From assembly GCA_964035545.1 (NCBI GenBank), contig OZ037767.1, forward strand, positions 1,492,680-1,556,679: a stretch of 64,000 nt of DNA. The letters run 5' to 3'. Shown piece after piece: positions 43,401 through 60,991 of the stretch. The notes beneath the pieces are model-generated. The model was not told where the DNA came from. It saw only the letters and a list, made by a program, of their open reading frames with translations, and ran no database searches. Each line of letters begins with the position of its first letter. Positions within the stretch are counted from its first letter, which is position 1. This DNA comes from Bugula neritina (taxonomy: Eukaryota > Bryozoa > Gymnolaemata > Cheilostomatida > Bugulidae). The translations under genes were made by a program, and so were the position numbers.

Positions 43401-46400
43401 GTGTAGAGCCAGTGAACCAGGGGGCTTACAACAGATTGAGTGGTTAATTAGAGAGCTAATTACAAAACAATACAATTGCCTAATCCTAAGGTGATTTATG
43501 AACTGATTAGAAGATGTATGACTTATCTTTATTACCATAATTATCAAATGATATGCTTGATGAAATGTTACACACTAATACTATGAGCCAGTAAAACTGT
43601 ACAGCCAAGTAAATCTGTACTAGTGAAATCACAACAATCCACAATACAGTGTATGTCAGGCAAATTTCTCTAACATTCCTTTATAAAGGAAATGAATGCT
43701 TTTAGTATAAACAAACTACCACTGCATCTCTAGCTGTAATATAAAGCTATACCATGGGAGGCAATTCCTATTGGTAGAAAGATCTTAATATCTTGATAAA
43801 TTATATTTATGTTTTTCAACGATTACCAAAGAATTTATAAACTGTGACATTATTGATATATAACTGTGATTGTATGAAATCTGCTTTTACTAACTTGATT
43901 CTTGTTGGAGGCAGCCTTTGACGTCCGGCATCGCTGACTTTCATCCTCTGACAAATCAGAATCTACAAGCAGATGACAACTCAGAACATAGAATACAGAG
44001 TATAGCACTTAGACTATAAAATATAGAGCAAAGGATATAGACTATGGGGCATAGAAGATAGAATACAGAGTATATACAATGAATAGATGTAGTAATGACA
44101 CTGAGTTAAACCTCTTTTTTCTGTTGCCAACACATTCATCGTACAGCTTTGCCAAAAATCCTCTCAGCATAAAACTATGGCACCACTACAGTTTAAAACA
44201 ACAATCACAAAAAGCTTTTCATTTCATGATATTAGCTCTGCTGTAACAGGTAGCTGTCTCACCTCCATGTGTGAAAGTTATGCGATAGTCTTTTTTCGTT
44301 GTAGCCGGGATATCTGAATAGTTTGGGACACTCTCGTCCAAGCCGGAGATCTCCTCACAGTTCCTCTCCACATCCGTGTAGTCTATATCACGGTTTAGAG
44401 AGAGGGAGCTGGGGAAAATGTTGTCGAAATCTGAGGAGAAGTTGGAGTGAGTGTCAGAAGAATTAGCTGACTGATTGAAGTTCATTGTCTTATTCGCAAT
44501 GTGAAGTAGAGAAGCGTACTCATTGCATATGGCTGCCTCCATGTCACTGTCATGTAATGCCATTCCTGGCGGAGATTTTTCCACATCGAATTCATCGTCA
44601 TAATACAAACTCATTTCGTCTTCATGGTGACTCATAAAGGCTGTACTTTTACCATTAGACACCAGATCTCTGTATTCCTCTTCATTCAACTTAGCGGTGC
44701 ATCTGTTCCTGTTAACAGTCGGGCTTCCTGTCGGATGCCCTGCATTCGCATGAGTCACACGATATGGAACCATTTCATCTTCTGAGTGTGTGTATGACTC
44801 ATCAGTATCTTCTACGTACGAAGAACTAAACGAATTGGCGAGTCGAAGCTTAGGCGCGAGAAAGCGTTTGGACGGCTCATCAGAGCTCATGTACAGAACT
44901 TCTCCACTGCCATACTCTCCATGATCTCTAAATACTATTTCACTCAAGTTTTTGCTATAATCCGTAGTAATCCTTGTCTTCATATCATCTACAGTCCGAG
45001 TAATGTTTGCAGACGACATTTCCTGGCCATCATCAAGTACTATCAGATCTTGCGGTAAATCGTGGCTGCTGGTATGTTGGGAGGGAGATTTCATACTCTC
45101 TACATAACTCCGGCAGACGACGCCTTCCATTGACTCCGCACAGTCCTGCAGTAACTTTAACAACTTTTCTCTGTGTTTCTGACGGCGTAACTGTTGGCTA
45201 GTCTGACGGTTTAGTGATTGTGTAAATGAATAAATTTCCTCTTTCTTAAGAGAGCTGAGTTTTATGATGTCATCTGATTGACAAGGCAGTGACATCATCA
45301 TATAGTTTTTCTTCCACTTCTGTCTACGATTTTGTGGAGGCGTGGTTTTAGATTTTCGCCTTGAACGGCTCATCTCTGTACTGACTGAATCCAAAGTTCC
45401 AGTTTGAATAGAATTATGGGACTTCATAACTTTAGCAGTCTACAAATTAGAAGACACTTTAACTCTATTTCTACAAACTTACACTACTGTCTATAAACTT
45501 ACTGTCTATAAACTTACTGTCTATAAACCTACTTTCTATAAACCTACTTTCTATATACTTACTTTCTATAAACTTACTGTCTACAAACTTAAAACGATAA
45601 CAAAGAGTAACTTTACAGGAGCTAAAAACTTACTCATACTCGCATGATGTGAAACTCACAACTGAATGTAACATTTACCTTATACAAGTACATAGTCTCT
45701 AATTATATAACACTTCACAGCATGCCTGTCTGCTCAAACCATCTAGCTACTGATTAGATACAAATATAGTTTCAATATGAAGGAGCGCATGCAAGATAAG
45801 ATGGCCGCCTGTCTGCTGCTCCTCGTATGCTAGCTTAGATAATGATATAAAACAGTTCTGTATGAAAATCAATAACATAATATATACGTATATAATATAT
45901 ATAGGATACTGGGTCACGTATATGTTGTATAGCACTATACTCTAAGCAACAAGCCAACGTCAATTATACACACACACACACTATAGATTTTCATTGAGGC
46001 GTTTGCTACATAGCAGAGAGAAGAAAATCAATCAATATGTATACCCTATGGGCAGAATAGAGTAACTGTTTACGGCAGCAGTGAATGCAACGGCAGCAAA
46101 TATAACTCAGAAGACTAGAAAAGCATCACGTGATAATTTGTTTCAACAGAAAATATATCATACAACACATTATCAAGGCAGCTAGAGAATCTAATAAAGA
46201 AATTAGAAAATATTGAGAACGTTGTGAAAAATTATTCCACCACATGGCATTTTCTAGCCGATTATAAGTAGCAGTCACATTTTGACGTTGACAATCTTAT
46301 TCCAAATTATAGAATGTTCAACAATAATCGTTGTAAATTTCAACAGGGCGCATCAATTTGACACCTAAAAACCCTGGGAGACTAAGGGAAGGGGGGGTGA

Positions 46401-47061
46401 GGCAGGGTCAATGCTCACTACGTAAAATTATAAAACATATAACAATAACTTTGACTAATATTTGCAACAAATATAATGACCTGCATTACCCATGAAAGTG
46501 GAGTAGCAAGAGATAAAAAGTAGAAAAATATTATTCAGTCTTTAATAACTATTGCCTTAGGTTTATTCTTACTTAATGTACTAATTTCATATTTATATAG
46601 ACAATGGTGCGGAATATCAATATCTGATACACAGTACAATACTGTGTATCAGAGTATTACGTAACTGCATAAGAACTAAACTAATTCAAATTGAATAACA
46701 AAGATGCTAGGACCAGCAGTAAGTGAGGAACAGTGGTTGAATTTCAAGTTGGAAAATTCAGAACAATAACTTGAAGTATAACTTTAACATCCTACACATG
46801 GATTACGTGATAATGTTATGAATAAATATAATAGTTATGCCCTATAGTATACTCATACTGTTATAGTACAAAAAGTTGTATTCATTATCATAATGATGGT
46901 AAAACTAAACACAAGCCTTTAAGTTCGTCTGCGTTGAGTTTATAATATTTGCAGTAGTCTATCAAAATCAATAGGAATTCTCAATATCATACCTGTACCT
47001 GACTTTGTTCATGTTGCTGCGGTGTAGGTTGGGGTTTTGGGCTGCTGTTGCCTTGCCCCAT
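34466..47061 (-). CDS. RUN-domain protein of the RUSC type, N-myristoylation start
   Basis: Thirteen exons join in phase on the minus strand: 46993-47061, 44263-45439, 43895-43962, 42424-42681, 41834-42011, 39618-39904, 37860-38073, 37469-37522, 37104-37174, 36690-36861, 36208-36310, 35075-35319, 34466-34614 (3045 nt, 1014 aa). The first exon reads MGQGNSSPKPQPTPQQ, a canonical Gly2/Ser6 N-myristoylation signal. Residues about 25-520 are polar, Ser/Asp/Glu-rich and probably disordered. KKVSF at 457-461 matches the protein phosphatase 1 docking motif. Residues about 740-930 match the RUN domain of RUSC1/2: GLKSHKLVSVAIGKI, WDIVEES, LFIVGTLNYQCLDFWLS and VQPLSLYTWDINY. RUSC proteins link vesicle transport to signalling. 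No SH3 domain follows the RUN domain, unlike vertebrate RUSC, so orthology is tentative. Introns contain SINEs and arrays. Confidence 0.85.
35417..35560 (+). mobile_element. tRNA-derived SINE copy (type 1) in an intron of the RUN gene
   Basis: Plus-strand copy, antisense to the host gene: AAGGTCATAAGTTCGAATTG, GATGATGTCAAGAAGGATAG, CCAATCATAATTGCTCCC and AGTCTAAATAGTCCTTAGCC. It diverges from the 33130 copy in every block but keeps the same order. Confidence 0.65.
36320..36500 (-). mobile_element. SINE with well-kept tRNA-like head (type 2), RUN-gene intron
   Basis: The minus strand of about 36424-36495 runs from GTCCCTGTGGTGTAATGGTT through TTTGCAAACC to GGGTTCCAATCCCAGTGGGG. The acceptor ends pair over 7 bp and the A and B boxes are good, resembling animal tRNA-Gln/Glu heads. 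The anticodon stem is mismatched and the GCA triplet in the loop would imply Cys, so I take it as a SINE head rather than a working tRNA gene. The following CAAAAGTTTTATAGTG tail resembles the copy at 26880. Confidence 0.55.
37190..37400. repeat. 19-bp array before exon 9 of the RUN gene
   Basis: About eleven units of GAGATATTATTCTACAGGT (plus strand). On the gene's own strand each unit reads ACCTGTAGAATAATATCTC, so it contains CCTGTAG, a weak acceptor look-alike. The array ends about 15 bp upstream of the real acceptor of exon 9. Confidence 0.92.
45472..45590. repeat. 15-bp array in RUN-gene intron 1
   Basis: About seven units of CTATAAACTTACTGT and variants. On the gene strand this reads ACAGTAAGTTTATAG, i.e. 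repeated ACA|GTAAGT donor-like and TTTATAG acceptor-like motifs within 35-150 bp upstream of exon 2. Confidence 0.9.
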
Positions 47062-50000
47062 GCTGAGTCCACTCAATGCAGCTACCCACACGAACCACCA
47101 GTTAATAACGTCTATTTCCCCATAACTAGCTCTTCTTACTATGCTAGCTGTAATGACTGGGCTGTGAGTACTAAAAATAATGATCTAGTAGACAGTACAC
47201 GATTGTTTTCCCAGAATAGAGTATAATTATTGTAATATCCTGCCCATTCTGATTGACAAGCTACGTGTTACACTCGAGTAGTCACGGATTGTTACTCAGT
47301 CGTCCATAACCAGCGCCTGCTGATGAAAATGAGATGAAAAGAAATAATTTGATACTTACAAGTTACAAGGCCGTGTCTATCACGATATCTCTATTTTCAT
47401 TGTACTGGAATGTTTATTTTGTATCCAGCTAAAACAGCGACATGGAAGTTACAGTCCCCTGGTAATATAATTACATTGTTGCACTGAGGGGTTTGGGGTT
47501 AGTCGCAGTGTCGGCTTCTAAAGGAAGATAGCTGCTACAAATTGAATTAACAACAAAGAGTCTCTTTAGGGACTTTACCATATAAATAATGTTAAACCTT
47601 ATAAGTTATAGCCGTACATTTAAATGGATGAATATTTAGATAATTGATAATGGCATTTTTATTTGATGCATAAAATAATATTTACACCTGGTGACACGCC
47701 TACACCACTGTCTCACGTTCGTCGCAGCATTACCTACTTGGTGAGTACCTTTATAGAGGTTACTACAGTTGCGCTCTTTCACAGTTACAACCAGCAAGTC
47801 GGGGTAAAAACTGAAAAAGCAACAGTTCTATGCTGCCACAACTCTGTATTTATGCTGCCACTCCATGAACAGAATATTTACAAACTTACAGGTTTTCTAC
47901 TACAAGATGTATTGTAGTTATATATATTAAAACTATTATAAAATTCTGTATTAGCTGCAGAATAGCGAAATATTCATCATTAATGCATATTTTGATTACA
48001 GCAGCCTACACCTAGAATACCAAAAGTGCTTTTATAATATTACATTATATGTTTCTATATAAATTATACCATGACATCAATTTCTTTTAAATAATAAACT
48101 TGAAATTATGTGGGTGCAGAGAGCTTTTAATGTAAGTAAAACTTATTTCATATAATATAATTTATTTCTATTTCAAGGATTATATTATAATCCTAGAAAT
48201 AGAAATAAATCAGTTGTTGTCTATACAACCTGTGAGAATACAACTCCTATGTATAAAGTTGATTACTATGTACATAGTATACATATGTGTATCTATAAAG
48301 AATTGAACCTAAAAGCTTAACCACACTAAAATGTACTACAAAATTACACACGGCCATTCCAAAAAGAAATTTTTTAAGATGAAAAACACATTGAAACGGT
48401 ATTATTTTCTAGCTGGTGGATGCAATTATAATCTTCGTATTTATTTTGTCCAACATTTGTTCAGCTATATAATGTACTTACAAAGGTAGCTATAAGTACA
48501 CTATTTAATTGATAATTGTGCTTGTTGTTATGTAACAAATATATTCAAACGCATATCATATTTTTTCTTAAATCAATTGATTAGTCATTAGATGATTGAT
48601 TTTTGTAAAATATTTGTTTATAATTGTTTTTGTATGTGCATACGGCGTACAAGGTTTTTAATAAAATATGATATGATACAGATAAAAGCCCCAGTTTCTC
48701 AGTCTAGACAGTCTTTGAACCCATAGGAAACGTTGGTATATGGAAATAACTAAATTAATAGTAATCTACAAATTTGCAGAGATAAACTAAAAAAGAAATG
48801 AAGCATAATTATAGGTTATTCCAACATTTGCATGTATAATTCATGTTAATTGCAACATGCATTTATTTTAAACTAAAGATTTTGCATAAAATTAATAGCT
48901 GATCTTTAATAAGTTATAATATATTTTCATGTTTTACCATTTCAATACTTTTTTATGCACATTTAATTCATGTTAGAATGAATAACTGCGGGAATTATGG
49001 TTTAATAATAATAATGTGCACGAGACTGTGTATATAAGAAGTTATGTAGGAATTATCAAGAATTATGTTATGCCATGTTATTATAGTAATTAAAGTTATA
49101 GTCAATTTATTGGTTGAAAAATGCTACCAGCAATAAATAAATGAATAAATTTGTAAACATTAGCTAGTATATTTTATGATTTTCAAAATAAATGCACTGA
49201 GTGATCATATTTTGTCAGAAATTCAGTAAATTGAAAGGATAAACTTTTCTAATTTACATTTAACTTTATACTAATTGTTTGCACAAGCATATATACATGT
49301 ATTATTAGTTGTACATGTATTGCCAATTATAATGCATCAAATTGAACGAAATCTTTACAATTGCTAAATGCAGTGAAATATACATTGGGTAATTATTTAT
49401 TATTCAGGATGAATGGTCCTTTGCGGGAGTTGTCTTCGCTAACTTTTAAGATTGAATAATTAGTAGACTTGTGAAAACTTGGAATGCTTGAAAATTTTTT
49501 AAAAAATAATATAATGCTTTTTAATATTATTTCTTAGCTAAACCTAGCTAAAACAAAAAGCATAATAATTATACAAAACTCAGTATTCAGCGAATCAGGG
49601 TGTACAAAACCTGCACAATTGTAATTGCGCACCCCCACGCTTCCTTTTTCTATTCGCCGTTGTTCAGACTGGTAAGATAATATTTTTATTTTCTTTCCCA
49701 GCTTTTTTATTAGACTTTTATTGGCCTCCATTTGCTTTTCATTGGCGTAATTATATAATGTATAGATTACTTGAGGCACTGAAATTATATGTATACTCTT
49801 ATTTCGTATTTAAATGTGAGCCAACAGTACATTTTACGACTATCGTATTCGTATTGAATTTGAAATTGATCAATACTCGATTTGACTCTGAGTGTCCCTG
49901 TGAATGTCGGTGTAAATGTTGAGTTACTAAAGTTTACTAATGATCAAGTACACTGTACAGGACGCCTGTGCAGTGTATTAGTATGTGTTTGTTTTTGTTT

Positions 50001-50160
50001 TGAATCGTTACCGAGCAATTGAAATTGAAAACCGTGCTGTCCTTTTTTAAAATATAAATTAAAATTTAACTAATGATGTCGCTATTAAATTATACTTATA
50101 TGATACACATATAATTCCTTTATGATTTAATCATAATGTATGCCGTACGATTTTGTGTCA
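47062..50160. other. Intergenic, no recognised gene
   Basis: 5' flank of the RUN gene, then AT-rich sequence up to RPS27A. It contains a 51-nt near-perfect hairpin at 48160-48210. A minus-strand ORF at 49534-49779 looks like chance. The RPS27A promoter and 5' UTR exon must lie near the right end but were not located. Confidence 0.45.
48160..48210 (+). repeat. 51-nt near-perfect hairpin
   Basis: Arms of 25 nt (48160-48184 and 48186-48210) are inverted copies with one mismatch and a one-base centre. AT-rich apart from the AGGATTATA/TATAATCCT inner part. Confidence 0.85.
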
Positions 50161-50181
50161 TTTTTTTGTTGCAGCTGCACA

Positions 50182-51400
<1,219 letters not shown>

Positions 51401-51879
51401 ACTAGTCTAATGGAGAATCTCCATTAATAGCAAATATCTGGTCTTGTTTCTTGACTTGTATATATTCTGATTAGAAATTTGCACACATGATTACATTTGC
51501 AAACATGTAGTAGTTCATGCAGTGAGCTATACCTAAAATAATGTTGTTGAATATTATGCCTGTGTTGATTTTCAATTATTAATGATTAATTGGCATTCAA
51601 TAAGAAACTTGAAATCAGTTTACTTAATTTTGCCTACTAAATCTAGTGTGCAGGAACTACAATATTGAGGGAAGTTGGGTGTTCTATAAAAACCAGAAGC
51701 ATTTTGCAGTAGTTATTCGATTACTGCTTATAATTTATTTTGGACTTACAATATTTACAAAAACAATCCTCTATAATAGGAGAGGTGGTAGAAAAATATA
51801 GTTGAACAGTATATACAGCCAATTTATACATAGAAGTAGGGTTCTGTCCACTGTAGGGCCACCATGAGATGACCGGATG
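51401..51879. other. Convergent 3' interval between RPS27A and TBP
   Basis: 479 bp shared by two 3' ends. Apart from the hairpin after the RPS27A stop (about 51409-51426) I see no further feature. Confidence 0.5.
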
Positions 51880-54715
51880 CTATGATTTCTTGAAGCCTTT
51901 CAATATTGGGTAGATGTTTTCGAAAGCTTCTTGGATTTCAGATCTGACTTTGGCACCTAAAGTCAGCCATAAATAAATAATTAGCCTTTGGTAAAAGATG
52001 TACACATTTAATCAATAAACTTCCACTAAAAATAACTTCGCTAATCATAGCTATATAGTATATTTGAACTTCAACTTTTGGATGTAACCTAAAATTCAAT
52101 TGGAATACCAGGTCTTTCCCACTGCTACCTAGTAAGACCCTCCCACTGCTACCTAGTAAGACCCTCCCACTGCTACCTAGTAAGACCCTCCCACTGCTAC
52201 CTAGTAAGATCCTCCCACTGCTACCTAGTAAGACCCTCCCACTACCAGCAAGCGTTAGTCCACAAATAATATACCTGTGAGAACAACCTTGCCCGATACA
52301 AATATCAGCAACACAATCTTGGGCTTCACCATTCTGTAGATCAGTCCAGGGAAGAGCTCTGGTTCGTAGCTATGAATTATAACATGACAGTTCATCTAAT
52401 ACTACTACTACTAGATGATATAGAAGAAGCTCATATGCACAGTAGAAACTCACTTTAGTAAACATGGCTGACTATAATATACACTACGACCTATATAACA
52501 AGCAGATTCAAAATATTTGAGACATTCTACTGTACATGTCGGAATAATAATCAGTTGAACCGCTGACCTCGCAAATTGTCCATGTGTGAGCACTAGGCCT
52601 TCTAGCCTGATGGGGAACTTTACGTCACAACTACCCACCATATTCTGTATCTTGAAATCTTTGAACTTGGCCTGCATTCAACACCAAATTCTGTATTATG
52701 CATAGGTAAGGCAACTCTATATACTATATAGGTGAGAAAACTTTATATTATGCATAGGTAAGGCAACTCTATATACTATATAGGTGAGAAAACTTTATAT
52801 TATGCATAGGTAAGGCAACTCTATATACTATATAGGTGAGAAAACTTTATATTATGCATAGGTAAGGCAACTCTATATACTACATAGGTGAGGCAACTCT
52901 ATATTATGCATAGGTGGGGCAACTCTATATTATGCATAGGTAAGACAACTTTATATTGTACATGGATGAGATGAAGTGTAAGTATAACATAAGATAAAAG
53001 ATACAAATGAGAACAGAGGTACTCTTACCTCAAACCCCAGCTTCTGTATAATCCGAGCATACTTCCTAGCGGCCAGCTTAGCTTGCTCTTCACTAAAATG
53101 AAAGACGACGTGAGAGCCTCAACTAACACAAGAACGACAAAAACAATGGTTGACAAATATTTTCCGATGGTACAAATTAACAAGTGTTTACCTTTTAGCC
53201 CCGGTGCACACCATCTTGCCTGAACTAAATATAAGGGCTGTGGTTCGAGGATCCCGAATTCTCATTATCACCGCAGCAAAACGCTTTGGGTTAAACTCTG
53301 CATTTCTGGCCCTGAGAGCGATATCTTTGAGATCTAGTTTACAGTCTAGGCTCACGGTGCACACAATGTTCCTAGCAAACACAAGAAAGTCATGAATAAT
53401 CCAGGAAGAAACAAGCAAACGGTGTCTCTAGCTTCTATACACAAAACTTTACCAGCCGTGAGAATTTCATGACTTACTGTAGCTGGGGCTGAATGCCAGA
53501 TGTATCTGGTCGGGGTGTTCCCGGAGTGGCAGGATTTCCAGGTGTAAAGGGCGTCACAGGCATTGTGTTGGGGTACATGGGGCTATGACCAACCGTCCCT
53601 GAGTGAGTTCAGATTGCATATTGAAATATATAAACCAAATATAAAATAAAATATACAAAAAGGAAAGCCTTGCCACGCTGATCAGGCAGGAATGAAAATT
53701 ATTCATGCTTCATGTTTAAAAATTAAGATGAAATCAACAGAAATCGTTCTGTTGAGCATTTTATTGGTTAGTTAACATTCTCAGCAACAATGTACAAGTT
53801 TTGAATCAACAGATTGGTAATTAGGTAATTAGAAATCTCTTTATCAATATATTTAATAATTTAATTTGCAATGTCTGTGGGAATTGGAAAATAATTGCCA
53901 TCTTTACAACACAGTTTTGTCAGCAACAATATTGATGAATCTTCATAATTTAGATAAGAAGGTAACATCCATGGCAAACACAACTTACCTACACTGCTGA
54001 TAGTGCTGACTGACGCAGGCATCACCATAGACCCTGGGGTCATACCTGACAGGTAACCAGGTGTCATACCAGAAGGAGTCATACCAGAAGGTGTCATACT
54101 TGAAGGTGTCATACCCGAAGGTGTCATTCCTGTAGGTGTCATACCAGCTGGCATATGTGAAGGTGTCAGTGAAGAAGGCATATGATTGGGCGTTAATCCT
54201 GATATGTGAGCCGGTGTCATACCAGAAGGTGTCATACCAGTGGGTGTCATACCGGTAGGTGTCATACCAGTAGGTGTCATGCCAGTAGGTGTCATACCAG
54301 AAGGTGTCATACCAGAAGGTGTCATACCTGACTGTAGAAACATTATCAGACTTACAAAATACTTATACTTACAATCTATGATATGCTAAGGAGTGCCTAT
54401 TGCCAGTGTGAAACTGTATTTTATATAAACAAATAGCTAGAATTAGCCACACTAGTAACTTATATCACAAATCTTCAAATACGGCCAAAACAATTTTTTA
54501 TAAAAAAAATTATCAAATTTAAAATGATAAAGAAACACTCTAGAAAACTTGAAACAAGAGAATGTACACCAGAAGCAGTGGTTAACCTACTGTGAGGTAT
54601 ATGACGCCAACCTACACTATTACAGAAATGAGATAAAGACACAGCTTATTATACAGTAAGAGAGACTTACCTGACTAGGGGTGTAACCACCAAAAGTAGA
54701 CTGCCTGTTGTCCAT
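51880..54715 (-). CDS. TBP: TATA-box-binding protein with GMTP-repeat N terminus
   Basis: Eight coding exons on the minus strand: 54671-54715, 53989-54331, 53478-53598, 53192-53371, 53029-53092, 52568-52671, 52275-52369, 51880-51956 (1029 nt, 342 aa). TBP nucleates pol I, II and III initiation complexes and bends TATA DNA. The core (about 170-342) has both repeats and the four intercalating Phe positions (RFAAVIMRI / LIFSSG and LFPGLIYRM / LIFVSG). It departs from the usual GFPAKFLDF with GFEAKFKDF. Residues about 16-120 contain roughly fifteen GMTP-type pentapeptides ([10 protein letters not shown], with SGLTP and SSLTP variants) where vertebrate TBP has MTP motifs and poly-Gln; there is no Gln run. 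The segment before the core ([21 protein letters not shown]) matches the conserved vertebrate TP-rich stretch. The acceptor just before the ATG implies an upstream non-coding exon. Confidence 0.97.
52107..52246. repeat. 24-bp array in the last TBP intron
   Basis: About six units of CCTCCCACTGCTACCTAGTAAGA. On the TBP strand it reads TCTTACTAGGTAGCAGTGGGAGG, so each unit contains TACTAG|GTAGCAG, a fused acceptor/donor look-alike. It lies about 30 bp past the true donor of the preceding exon. Confidence 0.92.
52684..52950. repeat. 52-bp array upstream of a TBP acceptor
   Basis: Roughly five units of ATTATGCATAGGTAAGGCAA-CTCTATATACTATATAGGTG-type sequence, the last ones shortened. It begins about 15 bp upstream (on the gene strand) of the acceptor of the exon 52568-52671. 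Confidence 0.92.
54052..54331 (-). repeat. Coding 15-bp repeat (GMTP) in TBP
   Basis: In-frame tandem repeat of about 15 bp (TCTGGTATGACACCT type) inside the second TBP coding exon, interrupted by a less regular stretch ([16 protein letters not shown]). Synonymous differences between units show that it is not a very recent expansion. Confidence 0.9.
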
Positions 54716-57027
54716 TCTAATAAATCTTTATCAGCGACAATATAAATTCTAAAATATTTTTTAACATTTTAATATAAATTAAATGTTTCTTAATAATAAA
54801 AAACTTGCTTTTCACTAGCAGTCAATGTAAATATTATTTTCCTCCGATTAGGCTATGTGGCATTTCATAGTTTAGGAAGCTAATTCGCTATTTATTCCCT
54901 TAATTTATTGCTACTGCTTATCATATCTCTTGTCTCCAATATATAGATAAGTAAAACTAAAAACAGGTAATTTGCTGGTGAAATTGAAATCGATTTACAT
55001 TACGCTGTTATTAAATAATATTATTATGCAAGACCTAGTCATAATTCCAAAATAATTACAATAATAGTGATATAGAAAGAGTAAGTCTTACAAAACTTTT
55101 CAAATAAAAATTATAATTATAGTAATAGTATCCACAGCACCAATTCAAACTTAATATAAGTATTTTGTATCTCAACATTTCAAATATTTAATGATAATTT
55201 ATCATCATTATGATTCCAATACTCATAGCCATGCTGATACTCATATTCCCATTGATGCTTATACTGACTCTAATACTATAAGTTCTGTAAATTAAACTAA
55301 TAGCAAAACAAAATAACTCAAACTAAATTTCAATTTGAAACATACTGATAATGATAGAAACACTGAGAGTGAGTCTGACACTCATACTCACAGTCATAGT
55401 GATAGTCATACTGATGTGATAGATCATACTCATAGTCACTAAGAGTAAGTTATTGACTAGGCATCATAGTGATAGTTATACTGATACTAGTACTAGTAGT
55501 AGTAATAGCAGCAGTACTAGTACTAGTAGTTACTGTTAGTGTTACTATATTTATATTATCATTCTGAATTCTGATAGTGATAGTCAATGTCATACTCATA
55601 GTTCATAGTGGTACTGATACTCTGATAGTGATGAGTGATAGAGTATCATAATGATAATTATGATAATCATACTCATAGTGATACTGATAGTGATAGTCAT
55701 AGTGATACTGATAGTGATTCAGCGATTCACCAAACCTTACATTCACATTGTAAGTTCAAGTTGTAAGTTACAATTTTACTTATACTTATAGTTATAGTTA
55801 TACTTATAGTCATAATGAGTAAATTACAAAAATATAACGATACTCCTTAAGCTTAACCATTCAAATACTAAACACCTACGTCAAATTAACGGCGTTAGAA
55901 ATTTTTATAATTACTTAAGCTTAATATTACTAATACTAAAATCAGTAAAATCACTAAAAAGAAAATAGCAACTTTTGAAAAACAAGTGAAATTGTCGGAA
56001 ATGCATGGCTTTAATCTAGAACAGTATTATTAACAATGCGAAAGGAACAGTACCCTCTCGTAAACACTTTGGGTTCCATTGCTACTAAACGCAGGTAAAC
56101 ATTGCACTCGCAACCATCAGAAAAGTGCCTACCTATCGTACCCGTTTTGAGCGGGTTGCTTGAAAACTGAATTCTAAAACTCAAACGCTGGAATTGGAAA
56201 AGTGAGCATAGTCAAAGTAATAATCATAATGATAATATTTGTTATATATAATTATTTATCTATCTCTTTTTCTGCTTTTTGATATTATATAATTTGTAGT
56301 TGTACCTATTTACCAACTGGTTTAATATTATGATTGCAGCTTTTATCAGTATTTTGTTTTTATAGTTAAAGTTAATGTTTTACTTTTACTTTTAGTTTTA
56401 GACTTTGAGTAGCAGAGTAGTAACACTAGTAGAGTAGTAGTACTACTGTACTGCTAGTAGTAGTAGTAGTAGCAGCAGCAGTAGTAGTAATGTTTGTTAT
56501 TTTGTAATTTGAGGAAAAAGTTAGGGTTTCCTGTTCAACTTTACAACATAAGTAAATATTAGGATTATATTTATTGAAATTCAAATTACAAATAGTCGTG
56601 TTATATTGATATTCATATTGAGTTTTGTAATAACATTATGATTATTAATTATGAAAAACTCAAACTATGAGTAATACTCTTAGTATTACTATAGGTAAGC
56701 CGTAAACGTAAATCACCAATTCCAAAACAAGTATTCATACAAAATGTAGATATTTAATTTCGTTCTTACTCTGAAACTTAGAAGTACTAGGTAATCTTAT
56801 AGTTAAAAGTATTTGACCTTTTTAAACATAAAAAATGAATGCTGTCGACTTTATTTACTCTTTTTTTAATTTTAGATTATTCACATTTAATTTTATTTTT
56901 AATAAAACAAAATATATTTCTTATAGACTTGGCGTCTTTAAAGTTCAGAAGTCTTAAATTTGGTTTAATGAGTAGTCATGTAGTTGTATGTTTATATTGC
57001 TCACCAGATTTCTACTTTTTTATTTAG
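54716..57027. promoter_or_regulatory. Divergent TBP / RAD51 intergenic region
   Basis: About 2.3 kb between the TBP and RAD51 coding starts. Both first coding exons open at an acceptor, so both genes have upstream non-coding exons. Candidate donors are CGCAG|GTAAAC at 56094 (+, RAD51) and GATAG|GTAGGC at 56133 (-, TBP), only 39 bp apart. Degenerate CATAGTGATAGT arrays lie at 55190-55810, and GTA/GCA triplet repeats at about 56400-56490. Confidence 0.45.
55190..55810. repeat. Degenerate ATAGTGATA / ACTCATA array
   Basis: Interspersed CATACTGATA, GTGATAGTCATA and ACTCATAGTG motifs with frequent orientation changes, similar in style to the array at 11260-11800. Confidence 0.8.
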
Positions 57028-57042
57028 ATACCAATAAAAAGA

Positions 57043-60991
<3,949 letters not shown>

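Noticed and set aside
47005-47226. 73-codon plus-strand ORF
   Set aside because: Partly antisense to exon 1 of the RUN gene, which has splice-site and phase support on the other strand.
49534-49779. Minus-strand ORF with a Lys-rich stretch
   Set aside because: No splice context, family match or neighbouring exon. It starts without support and looks like chance.
53150-53395. Plus-strand ORF of 81 codons
   Set aside because: Shadow of the TBP core exon on the opposite strand.
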